From: Odiellus spinosus | Lineage: Eukaryota; Arthropoda; Arachnida; Opiliones; Phalangiidae | Direction of reading: 5' to 3' | NCBI GenBank assembly: GCA_963920705.1 | Contig: OY987232.1 | Coordinates: forward strand, 19,532,442-19,596,441 | DNA length: 64,000 nucleotides | Shown: one piece after another, positions 48,080 to 58,112 of the stretch | Numbering within the stretch: the stretch's first letter is position 1 | Layout of the letters: each line of letters opens with the position of its first letter | The notes under the pieces: generated by a model | What the model saw: only the letters and a program-made list of their open reading frames with translations | What the model was told of the DNA's origin: nothing | Databases searched by the model: none | Position numbers and translations under genes: made by a program

Positions 48080-51000
48080 TTAGAATAATATTTCAATCGT
48101 GACGAGAGTGGCTGAGACCAATGCCAAAATAAATAGCAAATAGAAAGGTGCTGATACACTCGTGATATTCAAATTAGACACGCTTTCCAAAGGTTTCTTC
48201 CAAGTCACGTAATCCAGAAGATAAATGAAAACCAAGTCCATATAGTTGTAGGGTTTGCTTTCAAATACTGGATAGACACTGAAATTAAAAGAAAAAAAAA
48301 CCTGAACTACAGTAAAACAAAAAGTTTAGTTTTGATCTGACCTTACGTGACCTATTTCCCTTCTTTCGGGTGTATTTGTGATGTAGGAACGATTGTAGAT
48401 GATGTGAAGGTAATCCGAATGGATTCCATTTGAAATATAGAGACCATCTAGGTCAGCAATTACTTGTTTAGATTCCAATTCACTGGTCAATACTTCCCCA
48501 ATTAACCACGTCAGATAAGTTCTGGTAATTATTAGCGCCCTTTTACCAACTAAAACATCTTCGTAACCATCTATTATCAGTAGGTCCATTAGGGTACAGA
48601 AATTAGTCTCATCCTTTTCGATCTCAGAATACCAATCTTTGATTTCTGGGTCTATCTCCGCCTATTGTTTAACTATCATTATATAATCAAACAGATATCA
48701 AACAATTAATTTACCCAAAGTTTTAAGTTTTCGTGCGCCAAGGAGCCTCTTATTATTTGCGGTTTTAGATCTGATCTAATTAAATCAGATAATGATTCGA
48801 TGGTCTGATATGTCTCGATGCAAAACTCAGTTTTTAAGAAACAGCTCAAGAAGAATAGTATGATTGTAACGCTCAATAACCATGTCGATGCTATCAGTCT
48901 AGGCGTTATTACTGGTGGTATTCGTGGCATGGCTAATAATAATAATAAATTTATCTACTAGCAAAAGTATATAACTTTATCCCATAAAAGTAAACAACGC
49001 CTTTATCTTAATATTATCAGTATTGGTCCGGGCAGAGGTATATAATAACCCCCTTCGGGGGGAAGTATGAAAGCCCCTATACTACCAATGCTAAAAATCA
49101 CGAACAACGAGAGCCCGCTGCTGACTATCTAGGCCACTAGCTCGCTCTGGACTTCTCAATGTCGCTACTCTAGTAAATGGTCTTTGTATAAACAAGACGG
49201 CTCGATTTGCGTTTAGAACTTCCTGTCTCGGGAGTCAGGCTGTCTGTGAAAATGGAGTCGAAGGTTGACTTCGGCTCGCGAGTTCCGGAAGCGCGCGTAG
49301 GGAAAATTTAGTGAGGTTCAAAATGGTGTAACTATTTTTTGGGAGTAAAGCGGTGTGTCGATCCGCCGCGATTTACGCCGGGCACTCGTTGTTCGTCGAT
49401 TTTGCCTACCTTTCATACTTCCCCCCGAAGGGGGTTATTATATACCTATGGTCCGGGTAAATACAGGCATATCTGATTCGTGACACTCTAGCGGTTGCAG
49501 TGTAAATAGTGAAAGGAGGAAGCAACACTTGCGGAGAGAGAAATTTATTCCGGAGTTGGACTCAAATAATCGCGCGGAAGAGTCCAAATCACTTGAGCAG
49601 GACAGGGGTGATGACTTTTTTTGTCTATTTTTAAGCGATGGAATATGAAATAAAATTGAAACTTTGCCTATACGGGGCGTTTTACTTATGGAATAAGTTA
49701 TATACTTTTGGTGTTATAACAGATATCAGGCCGTAGTTATAAGCGTTATTTTGTACTTACGTTCGGCACACAATAACGAGCTGTGATTCCAAATATTTCG
49801 AAAAAATCCAGCTATCATTTTTCGAACTGACCATCGTTTAGAACTAATTAGTATCCAATAAAGTGTCAAAAGACTCGATAATATAATAACAGTCATTATA
49901 GTTATCATAATGACCTAACAAAAAATAATATCATTAAAAAAAATCAAATTTTTTTAACAAATATCACAATAGCACCTTCGAATCCATAGCTAAAAATGAC
50001 AATGTTCTTGTGACTATTTTTTTGGGTGCAGCGGACACTATGACCGTATCACTGACCCCAAATGGCGTAGATGGAACGTACCATTTCCAAGCCTTTTCAA
50101 AAAATGATAATTGAATTGGAAACATTAACCCGTGTTTATCCTAAAACATCGGAAAATAGTGAAATTAGGTTCAAAATTCCAATCCAATTAAGGCTTTTAT
50201 TTACCACGTATACTTTTGATAATTCAGTAATCTCGATAAATTCACCGTAACTTATTTTATGATCCTCTAAATTTATTCTGTAATGTAAAATAATTAATCA
50301 TTAGCCGTAATTAATTTTATTAAATTTAAGTTATTCATTATTCGATTCCGAGCTCGTAATTCGTATAATTTTTATTAATTGGATAAAATCTACTAAATTC
50401 TGATTATCTGTTTGATTAAAAATAGACTATTTTTCATTCCGAGTTAACTTATTCAGAGATAAAGTAAAAAAAAAAACGTAATCCATATCCGTTTTTATCC
50501 AAAAATGGCCGCCTTATCTTCGAATATTATCCGCGTTATACGCGAGGATAAAAATTTAATTCAAAATTTATTTTCCGTGAAAAATAACGAATAAAAAGAT
50601 GATTTAAAATCTTATCGTTTTATTTCTATTCTTCGAATTAAAAGTCAATTTGAAATATTGTTTCTTATATTTTCGACTAATTCTGGAAACGCCAATGTTT
50701 CTTATCCATCGTTATACGTTTGAAAACGAGATAATTTGTAGATAGATAAAGCGGCGAAGGCTTATCTTCGGGTAAACCATTTAACAATTATACGAATATA
50801 CTAATTTCATTGTTTTAGTTACAATTTTATCTTTGAATAAAATATCTGAAAATATACGAATAACGGAAGATAATGGATCGATCCGATTCCGAGCTCTACA
50901 ATGAAGTGGTAGGCCTAATAATTAAGATGTCAGTTAATACTTACTTTACATTGATAGCTCTAAGGAGGAAATCCGCCGAAAATTTGTATTTTTGAACTTG

Positions 51001-51671
51001 ATTTTCCATTTCCCATGTTTCCTAGTTAAAAGAAATTAAAATGGCTTCAGATAAAAACGCCCGAAATTTCTGTAAAACTAGTTGAGACACCCGAAAAAAA
51101 TAATTTTAATAAATAATAATTTCAGTTTTATCTAATACTTTTGCATGCACTGTTTTGGCCCTTAGAGGATGCTCATGAACTATATAATTTGTTAATTATC
51201 TTTATCTATTAATAATTGGAATTAAACTATAATTTATTCATTTTCTCACGGCAATTGTCGCGTAATTCGCTGGAAACTCTTGCGCATATCTTAAAAAAAA
51301 AAATGTTTAATGTTAGTATAGTTAAAAATAGTTAATAAGGATCTCTTAAAGTAAGGATAACACTGAGTTTTCACGAACTCCAAATAGAAATTGAGTTAAA
51401 TTTTTGGCCAGATCGTTAAAAAACGATTCAAAATATATATATATACATACATAAATACGTCAATTAAATAATTATCACAACAGTAAAAATAAATGTCGAT
51501 TTATTTACTGTAAATATGTAATTTTTTCTATTTCGCGTATCCAACAGTAAACAAAATTACAAACAAATATTAGTAAGTTTTAAATTTATGTCTTAGACAC
51601 TAATTAATTAAGATTACTTACCTGTATTTGAAAAAACTTGATTGGCGGTATTCAAATTTTATTGTTTCCAT
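48080..51671 (-). CDS. Ionotropic receptor-like protein (IR-3), nine exons
   Basis: Tandem paralog of IR-2, 431 residues, same nine-exon structure and phases. Exons 51671-51622, 51289-51250, 51021-50945, 50277-50205, 50140-49976, 49914-49761, 48932-48715, 48661-48342, 48278-48080. It begins METIKFEYRQSSFFKY after an in-frame upstream TGA, so the lack of a signal peptide is real for this start. Conserved points with IR-2: EFPANYATIA, ETWEMENQV, KAWKWYVPSTPF, first span VIMITIMTVIILSSLLTLYW, second span RLIASTWLLSVTIILFFL, TYQTIESLSDLIRSDLKP, YLTWLIGEVL, IIYNRSY and a terminal span with VTIEI at the stop. Exon 6 is two codons shorter than in IR-2 and its donor is the standard GAAC|GTAAGT. Introns host a family B element (exon 3-4) and a nested F plus hAT-like pair (exon 6-7). 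Confidence 0.85.
48962..49710. repeat. Element F interrupted by a hAT-like MITE
   Basis: Ends are GCAAAAGTATATAACTTTAT ... AAAAGTAAACAACGC and, inverted, GGCGTTTTACTTATGGAATAAGTTATA-TACTTTTG. The interior shares GAGTCCAAATCACTTGAGCA and GTGATGACTTTTTTTGTC with copies at 9410-9660 and 60124-60457. The MITE at 49033-49450 splits it. Confidence 0.75.
49033..49450. mobile_element. hAT-like MITE with hairpin-forming termini
   Basis: Left end CAGAGGTATATAATAACCCC continuing CTTCGGGGGGAAGTATGAAAG; the right end is its reverse complement to CTATG. About 38 bp of terminal inverted repeat, each end itself containing CCCCCTTCGGGGG. Flanked by GGTCCGGG / GTCCGGGT (7-8 bp direct repeat). Length 418 bp, no transposase. 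It lies in the exon 6-7 intron of IR-3. Confidence 0.85.
50347..50898. repeat. Family B-related element in an IR-3 intron
   Basis: Opens TTCCGAGCTCGTAATTCG, includes AAAATGGCCGCCTTATCTTC and ACGCGAGGATAAAAATTTA (shared with 15402-15606), and closes CGAATAACGGAAGATAATGG, ATCGATCCGATTCCGAGCTC. Inserted between exons 4 and 3 of IR-3. Confidence 0.7.
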
Positions 51672-52564
51672 AATTTCTCAATTTTCGCTCTAACGGTTTA
51701 TTCCTAAAGAACTAACGCATTTGTGCCTATTCTGTTTAACGTTTGAGAGTTAGAAATTTAAGCTTGGGTTTATCTATTTCCGTGACTTAACCATTTTATG
51801 TTTGATTGAAAGTGGCTTTCCAATTACCCAATTCCCCCTATTATGGTAAACAAGGACTGAAATCGTTATTTCGTATCATAACAGATAGTCAAATATTAAA
51901 GGGAAACTTGAAGCTAAAAATTATTTTTAAATTTATTTTCGGAATCGCCGTGTTCTAAAACGTATTCCAGAATTTTTTCCACAATTTTTAGACCCGTTTT
52001 TAATGTTTAAATTAATTTCTTAGTAAAATTAGAATTTTAGTAAATATAAAATCGGACCAATCGTATTATTTCAGCCTTCAACACTCCTTAGTTAAATATT
52101 TGTTTGTAAATTTTGTTTACTGTTAGATTAGGTTAAGGATAAGGAATCGATAAAAAGAACTTTGTTAGGGTTGCATTCTCCCTTTAAGGAAACCATTTTA
52201 CCCAGGCATCACGTTAAATAAAGCATAGTTAAATTTACATAGAACCTATACTGTGTTAAGTATAGCCATTTTTTTCACGCGTTTCATTGTTCATGGCTTT
52301 CAAATGTACACAAGTTAGTTCTCACTACCCTTAACTATATTAACTGAGTCAAAACGAATATTTCGTCGTTTAAAAATATGGGATCGATTGATAATGTTTA
52401 AAAATTAAATGTAATTTTTTTATTTCTAAAGGAAATTACAGAAAAACTTATGACGTCACAAACTAGGTTTTAATCGTCATTAAAATTTTATGTTTTTAGT
52501 TATATATATTTAAATTTGTCGCGAATGATCATGGTCCAGTTAAATTCAGAATTATTAGTAATTT
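51672..52564. other. Spacer between IR-3 and IR-4
   Basis: No gene seen. About 51900-52100 carries a dispersed sequence (CGTATTCCAGAATTTTTTCC, AATATAAAATCGGACCAATC) also found in part at 590-665 and 11285-11345; a family D end lies near 52095-52140. Confidence 0.45.
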
Positions 52565-55407
52565 TCAAAACAGGCTCCTCCTGGCTCCCCTTAAAAGAAA
52601 TGGTTTCAACGCTTTTGAAATGTACGTGAATCGTATTCTTCTTCTTTTCTGTCTCTTTTCTTTTAAATGGCGAACTAGAGGGGATTTCTTTTCAATTTTG
52701 AATTCAAAAATTAAGGCGATGATTGATATTATCACGCCGATTAGTAGAATCCAGAGTGGAATGACAATTTTTGAAACCGATAATACTTCGATGGTTTCCT
52801 TGGCTTCGAGCTTCGGAATACAAATGCTTCCTTTAGATACTTCCCTAGCTTTGCTTTGAGTAAATATTCCAGATTCTATGACTGCGTATACGCTGAAAAT
52901 TATTAAACGCGTTTAGTTAATAACGTAGTTCTCAGAGAAACTTCTAGACATTATCTCTCAGCCACTTCTATTCTAGACATTATCTCTCAGCCACTTCTAG
53001 ACATTATCTCTCAGCCACTTCTAGACATTATCTCTCAGCCACTTCTAGACATTATCTCTCAGCCACTTCTAGACATTATCTCTCAGCCACTTCTAGACAT
53101 TATCTCTCAGCCACTTCTAGACATTATCTCTCAGCCACTTCTAGACATTATCTCTTGTTTAGGACACTTCGAGACATATCTAGGGACACATCAAGACATT
53201 ATCTCTCGCTCAGTACACTTCGAAACATTATCTCTCACTCAGTACACTTCAAGACATTATCTCTCACTCAGTACACTTCGAAACATTATCTCTCACTCAG
53301 TACACTTCGAAACATTATCTCTCACTCAGTACACTTCGAAACATTATCTCTCACTCAGTACACTTCGAAACATTATCTCTCACTCAGTACACTTCGAAAC
53401 ATTATCTCTCAGCCACTTCTAGACATTATCTCTCGCTCCGGACATGTGTTTAAAACCCAAGGGCTTGGCCCATATTTCAGCCAATTAAAAACGAAAGTTA
53501 ATTCAAATGAGCTTACATTGAAGTAAATGCGTCGGCAATTCTTTTGTCGAGTCCCTTGCGTATCAGATAAACGTAATAAGTTTTAAAAACGGTCGTGTCG
53601 GGAACTCTAATCTCTCGAACACCTTCGCACATCTCAAAATTGTGTATTCCCTCCATTAGAACGTCGTAAGGTAGAAGCAGGACTTTATCTCCCTTTGCAG
53701 TTTCTTCGAGCATTTCGAGCATATCCACGTCCTCGTATTTTATCAGCAAGTTATTTTCCTCGGAACGTTTCAGCATTTCCTGGACAATGGGGTCTAACGA
53801 GGACTAAAAGCGTAGCGTTGTTTACTTTTATGGAATAAAATTATAGACTTTTGATGATATTCTTATCTTCAGAACTTACTCGCATCTCGAGTGAAGCCGG
53901 TGTGTTATCCAAAATTAGTAATTGAACCTTTGGGGTGTCTAAAATGTCTTGGAACGTTTCGTGTACTTGCGGCATTACTGGTAATGTTAACGTTGATAGT
54001 AGACTAGAACTGCACGCCCAAGTAATGAAAGCTGATGGTATAATCCAAGATATCCAACAGATTCGCTCCAATAAGTGCGAATCCACTGAAGGTCCTGCAG
54101 TAAAAAATAAATAACTCCAAACGTAAATAAATTAATTTTAACTACAAATATAAATTATTTTAAAACTCCAAACATAAATTAATTTAAAACTCCAAACATA
54201 AATTAATTTAAAACTCCAAACGTAAATTAATTTAAAACTCCAAACGTAAATTAATTTAAAACTCCAAACGTAAATTAATTTAAAACTCCAAACGTAAATT
54301 AATTTAAAACTCCAAACGTAAATTAATTTAAAACTCCAAACGTAAATTAATTTAAAACTCCAAACGTAAATTAATTTAAAACTCCAAACGTAAATTAATT
54401 TAAACTCCAAACGTAAATTAATTTAAACTCCAAACGTAAATTAATTTAAAACTCCTAACATAAATTAATTTAAACGTAAGCTCCAAACGTAAATCAATTT
54501 AAACTTAAACTCCAAACGTAAATTAATTTAAACTTAAACTCCAAACGTAAATTAATTTAAACTTAAGCTCCAAACGTAAATTAATTTAAACTTAAACTCC
54601 AAACGTAAATTAATTTAAACTTAAGCTCCAAACGTAAATTAATTTAAACTTAAGCTCCAAACGTAAATTAATTTAAACTTAAGCTCCAAACGTAAATTAA
54701 TTTAAACTTAAGCTCCAAACATAAATAAATTTAAACAGTAAACCAGCATTTTCCTCGCTCTTCACTAAATCTACTATCAAAAGTTCATAACTTATTTCAA
54801 TTAAAACTTATTTGTAATTGCGCTTTCAATGTCTCTCAACATTACCTTGTAGTAACAATACTGCCAATTCTTGAAAAATAATATTATTATTGGTCCATAA
54901 TTTTTTAATCCCAAAGAATGGTTTGGTAGCTATTAATCTGATTATGTTAATAGAGATATAAAATAGCATTGATGATACTGCGATCGAAATCCAGACCTAA
55001 GAAAAATATTCGCTATGAATTAAATGATGATGTCCACTTTTTTTTTAAATTAATTTATTACGTCAGTTGAAAAAATGAATGACCCTTTTAATTTCGATTT
55101 TCCCTTGAGTTCGGCACCAATTAGTTTCCAACTATCAAACCCGATGATAGAAGTCAAGTCAGCGAACTTGATAAACATTTCGTGGGCTCCGATTGGATTT
55201 AGTGAAATATCAGATCTCTGAAATTAATTGAAAAATTTATTTCAACAAACAAACTTAAATATGCAGATATTATGGTTGGTCTAGATCTTGACCACCTTGT
55301 ATTCTTGACCACTTACATTTTCCATAATATCTCCAATAACTCCAGTTGCCGAACCATCTTCACCCAATTGACCATAATCTAAATCAGCTGACATCGTAAT
55401 GTTGAAC
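52565..55407 (-). CDS. Ionotropic receptor-like protein (IR-4), at least six exons; N terminus missing
   Basis: Minus-strand IR gene, the most canonical of the cluster. Exons in phase: 55407-55317, 55217-55062, 54996-54846, 54094-53880, 53803-53517, 52892-52565 (stop TGA). S1: FNITMSADLDYGQLGEDGSA then TGVIGDIMEN and RSDISLNPIGAHEMFIKFAD, aligning with the DG-x-G and D-(A/S) core of the ligand-binding fold. First span VWISIAVSSMLFYISI, pore region ELAVLLLQGPS, second span RICWISWIIPSAFITWACSS, S2 (ETFQDILDTPKVQLLIL ... VFKTYYVYLIRKGLDK), VYAVIESGIFTQSKAREV, last span IPLWILLIGVIISIIALIF and a basic tail of about 35 residues. The first exon starts in phase 2, so an upstream exon is required. 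Three introns carry unrelated tandem arrays. Confidence 0.82.
52945..53160. repeat. 24-bp array in the last intron of IR-4
   Basis: About eight to nine copies of ACTTCTAGACATTATCTCTC-AGCC, nearly perfect. It merges rightward into a second, related array (53205-53415). Confidence 0.93.
53205..53415. repeat. 29-bp array in the last intron of IR-4
   Basis: About seven copies of CACTTCGAAACATTATCTCT-CACTCAGTA. It shares ACATTATCTCTC with the neighbouring 24-bp array, so both come from one ancestral unit. The plus-strand open frame across it (53155-53526) is a by-product of the repeat. Confidence 0.93.
54140..54735. repeat. CTCCAAACGTAAATTAATTT array in an IR-4 intron
   Basis: The left part has about 12 copies of a 24-bp unit AAACTCCAAACGTAAATTAA-TTTA. 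The right part has about nine copies of a 29-30-bp unit with an added AACTTAAG (AAACTTAAGCTCCAAACGTA-AATTAATTT). Located between the exon ending at 54846 and the exon starting at 54094. Confidence 0.93.
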
Positions 55408-55474
55408 CTTCATGCAAAAAATATGTAGTTTTAACTAAATTTTAAATATAAATTAATTATAATTGTTTTAGTTA

Positions 55475-55775
55475 ATTATAACTCGATTATATTGTTATCA
55501 GGAGTCCATAACTTAATTATATTGCTATCAGGAATTTATAACTCAATTATATTGCTATCAGGAATTTATAACTCAATTATATTGCTATCAGGAATTCGTA
55601 ACTCAATTATATTGCTATCAGGAATTCATAACTCGATTATATTGCTATCAGGAATTCATAAATCAATTATATTGCTATCAGGAATTCATAAATAAATTAT
55701 ATTGCTATCAGGAATTCATAACTCAATTATATTGCTATCAGGAATTCATAACTCAATTATATTGCTATCAGGAAT
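55475..55775. repeat. 30-bp array upstream of the first identified IR-4 exon
   Basis: About ten copies of ATTATATTGCTATCAGGAAT-TCATAACTCA with a few substitutions. It lies between IR-4's exon at 55407 and the orphan exons at 55799-56115. Confidence 0.93.
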
Positions 55776-55798
55776 ATAATTTTCTCTCTTAAACTGAC

Positions 55799-56115
55799 GT
55801 TGCTGATGATTGCCTTGGTTACTAACTCGGCTTTCCCTAAGTAAAATAAAACGGATACCAATACTACCAAACATATACTCAACTGTAAAGGATAAACTTG
55901 TATAAAAGAATTGAAAAGTAACGCGAGATGTCCTTTATATCCTTCACCTTCAGGTTCAAAGTAATATGGTACCTAAAAATGAATTCAAACCCAGATTGTT
56001 ATTAAAAATAGGTTTCAATTGGTTTTCTATACATTTTATGACTATATCTTACGTTGCAAGCTGTAAAACGAACGTAATCATTTGACCCAGGTTTATTATT
56101 CGCAATTACACTCAT
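55799..56115 (-). other. Two linked candidate exons upstream of IR-4
   Basis: Exon 56115-56053 begins ATG (MSVIANNKPGSNDYVRF) and ends AAC|GTAAGA. Exon 55972-55799, after TTTTTAG, continues in phase (VPYYFEPEGEGYKG ... a hydrophobic segment LQLSICLVVLVSVLFYLG, then KAELVTKAIISN) and ends AAC|GTCAGT in phase 0. The next IR-4 exon needs a phase-2 partner, so a direct join fails. They could be the N terminus of IR-4 with a missing small exon, or a separate gene. Confidence 0.4.
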
Positions 56116-58112
56116 TGTAATTGAATTTTCCAAGACACCTCTTCTGTTACAGGGTAATTACGTAATTACTTTATTACAGTCATGTATAATACGCCCTGAT
56201 CTTGTTTAATTAGTAAGCCTGAATCTTCATGGTTTTAAGCCTTAATAACTTTAATATTTTTGGGCACACTTGATTATTTTCCACCCAGTAACTTGAGGCC
56301 GGACATAAATAATTTTATATTGCAAATTTTTATCCAAATACAAATGGCAAAAAATACTTATCCACGAATAATCTTTAGTACTGTTTCAACACTTTATTAG
56401 ATGGCTTGAAAATGTGTAGAGGAGGGTTTTGATTGGATGGAGGTTCTTCTTTTAATTCAATGCCAAAATCTCAATCTTCTCCGATAATTTTTGCACAATT
56501 TAGACAAATACTTAACCCGAATGTTTTATTACGGAAATAAATCTTATTTTTAACAGTATATTAATCAAATTACTTCCTCTAAAGGTGAAATTGTCGCCAA
56601 ATAAATACGACCTCTTAGAAATATTCTCAATTACTTACAAAGTAACTCTTTGGACTTAACATTAATGCGTATACCTTGACCAGTATATTATAGAAACCAC
56701 TCTTTAAACATGTTATTGAAGGTAAAAGGTTTTGATTTTGTTTAAGTAGTTAACAAACTCAATATATTAATAAAAGCTTTAGAAAAGTTATACATTTTTG
56801 TTGATATTAAAGTCCAATGGAAACCTAAATTTTAATAATTATTAAAACCTTTACTCGCGTTCACAAACGTCCCCTAACGGCCAAAACAACGCGATGTCCA
56901 TTGTTAATAATTTAGACACGACTTGGGACACAGAATAGCTGCTGGGCCAAATTCTTTGGGAATTTGAGAGATAAAAACCTTTTTAGTCTGGCCCATTCCT
57001 CATTACTAGGAGTAATCAAAGAGGTCCCTTATATTGAATGAATCTAATTCTCCCAGGATTAGATTTGGGTCCAAATTTGGCGCTTAAAATAGATTTAAAA
57101 CAAGTAGTCGCGTATGATTACTTGAAAAAATCGGTTAATGGTGTTTGACCGTAATTTTATTTGAGGTCAAAGGTTGAAGCAATTAAAATGATAGGTTAAT
57201 TAATAACGATTTGAAGTCATTCTTAGGATTAGGTTAGGCCTATTTTCATTTCTAATTTCGTCAATTGTTCCTTAGTGAGTTAGATTTAATACGCTATAGA
57301 TTAAAATCTCGCACAAGGTCTTTAAATGTCTCAATTTGACACATTTGTATATATATATTGGTTGTCGGGTGCCTACATTTATTTATCAACTTAAGTTTCG
57401 TTCCAAAAAAACATTTAACCTACATTTTAACCAAGTTCGTGGTTATCCACTAATGGATAGAATCGATTCGTATCAATTTTGAATGTTTGAGTGCGTGTCT
57501 TGAACAATTACCAGAGTTAAGCTAAACTTTAAGTCTTCGTTCGTATTTGATTGCAAAATCAGGTTCACAAGCTGACAATACTGTTAGCCCATGTTCTAAC
57601 ATAGCCAAGGCTTAGCTTCATTTTAACAAAAATATAATTTAATTTAATACCAAATTCTGAAACTTTTCTGATTTCTTACACAAAATAGACAAATACATAT
57701 CCATAATAATTTAACACGAAAACGTTTTCATCTTTCAAAATGAAATTTTTGTTTATGTATGTAGTTGAAAGTAGAGGTTGAAATTTAAAAACAAAAATTG
57801 AACTTCGGCTCATTTTTTATATCAGTTTAAAATATTTAATTCATCGCTTGTTTTATTTGTGGTTAAAGGCAGACTGACATAAAAATAATTTTAGTCAAAA
57901 AAGGGATTGGCTTTTAAATTTCAAATTTCTATGAATTATATACTTATGATGATAGTTTTAATCTACATGGCGCTGTTTACTTTCAATGGAATAGATTGAT
58001 AGGCTTGTTTTTTGGCCTCAAAAATCTTAAGTTTGAAACCGTGTCACTTACCCTTTAACAAGGTATTGGTACAGCTTTCATACGTGTCTTTTTAACCATA
58101 TTTAAAAGAAAA
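56116..58112. other. Spacer between IR-4 and the fucosyltransferase
   Basis: AT-rich with no supported gene. One CCAAGGCTTAGCTTC copy at about 57604 and a GTTTACTTTCAATGGAATAG family F-like end near 57970. Confidence 0.45.

Noticed and set aside
52620-52859. Plus-strand open frame of 79 codons
   Set aside because: It lies over the last exon of IR-4 on the minus strand, which encodes a clear terminal membrane segment in phase with upstream exons.
53155-53526. Plus-strand 123-codon open frame with HYLSLST repeats
   Set aside because: Produced by the 29-bp array in the last IR-4 intron; no signal of protein selection.
54138-54410. Minus-strand 90-codon frame repeating an 8-residue unit (FKLIYVWS)
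   Set aside because: A 24-bp repeat in an intron of IR-4, not coding.
55492-55695. Plus-strand 67-codon frame of decapeptide repeats
   Set aside because: Product of the 30-bp array beside IR-4; no gene structure around it.
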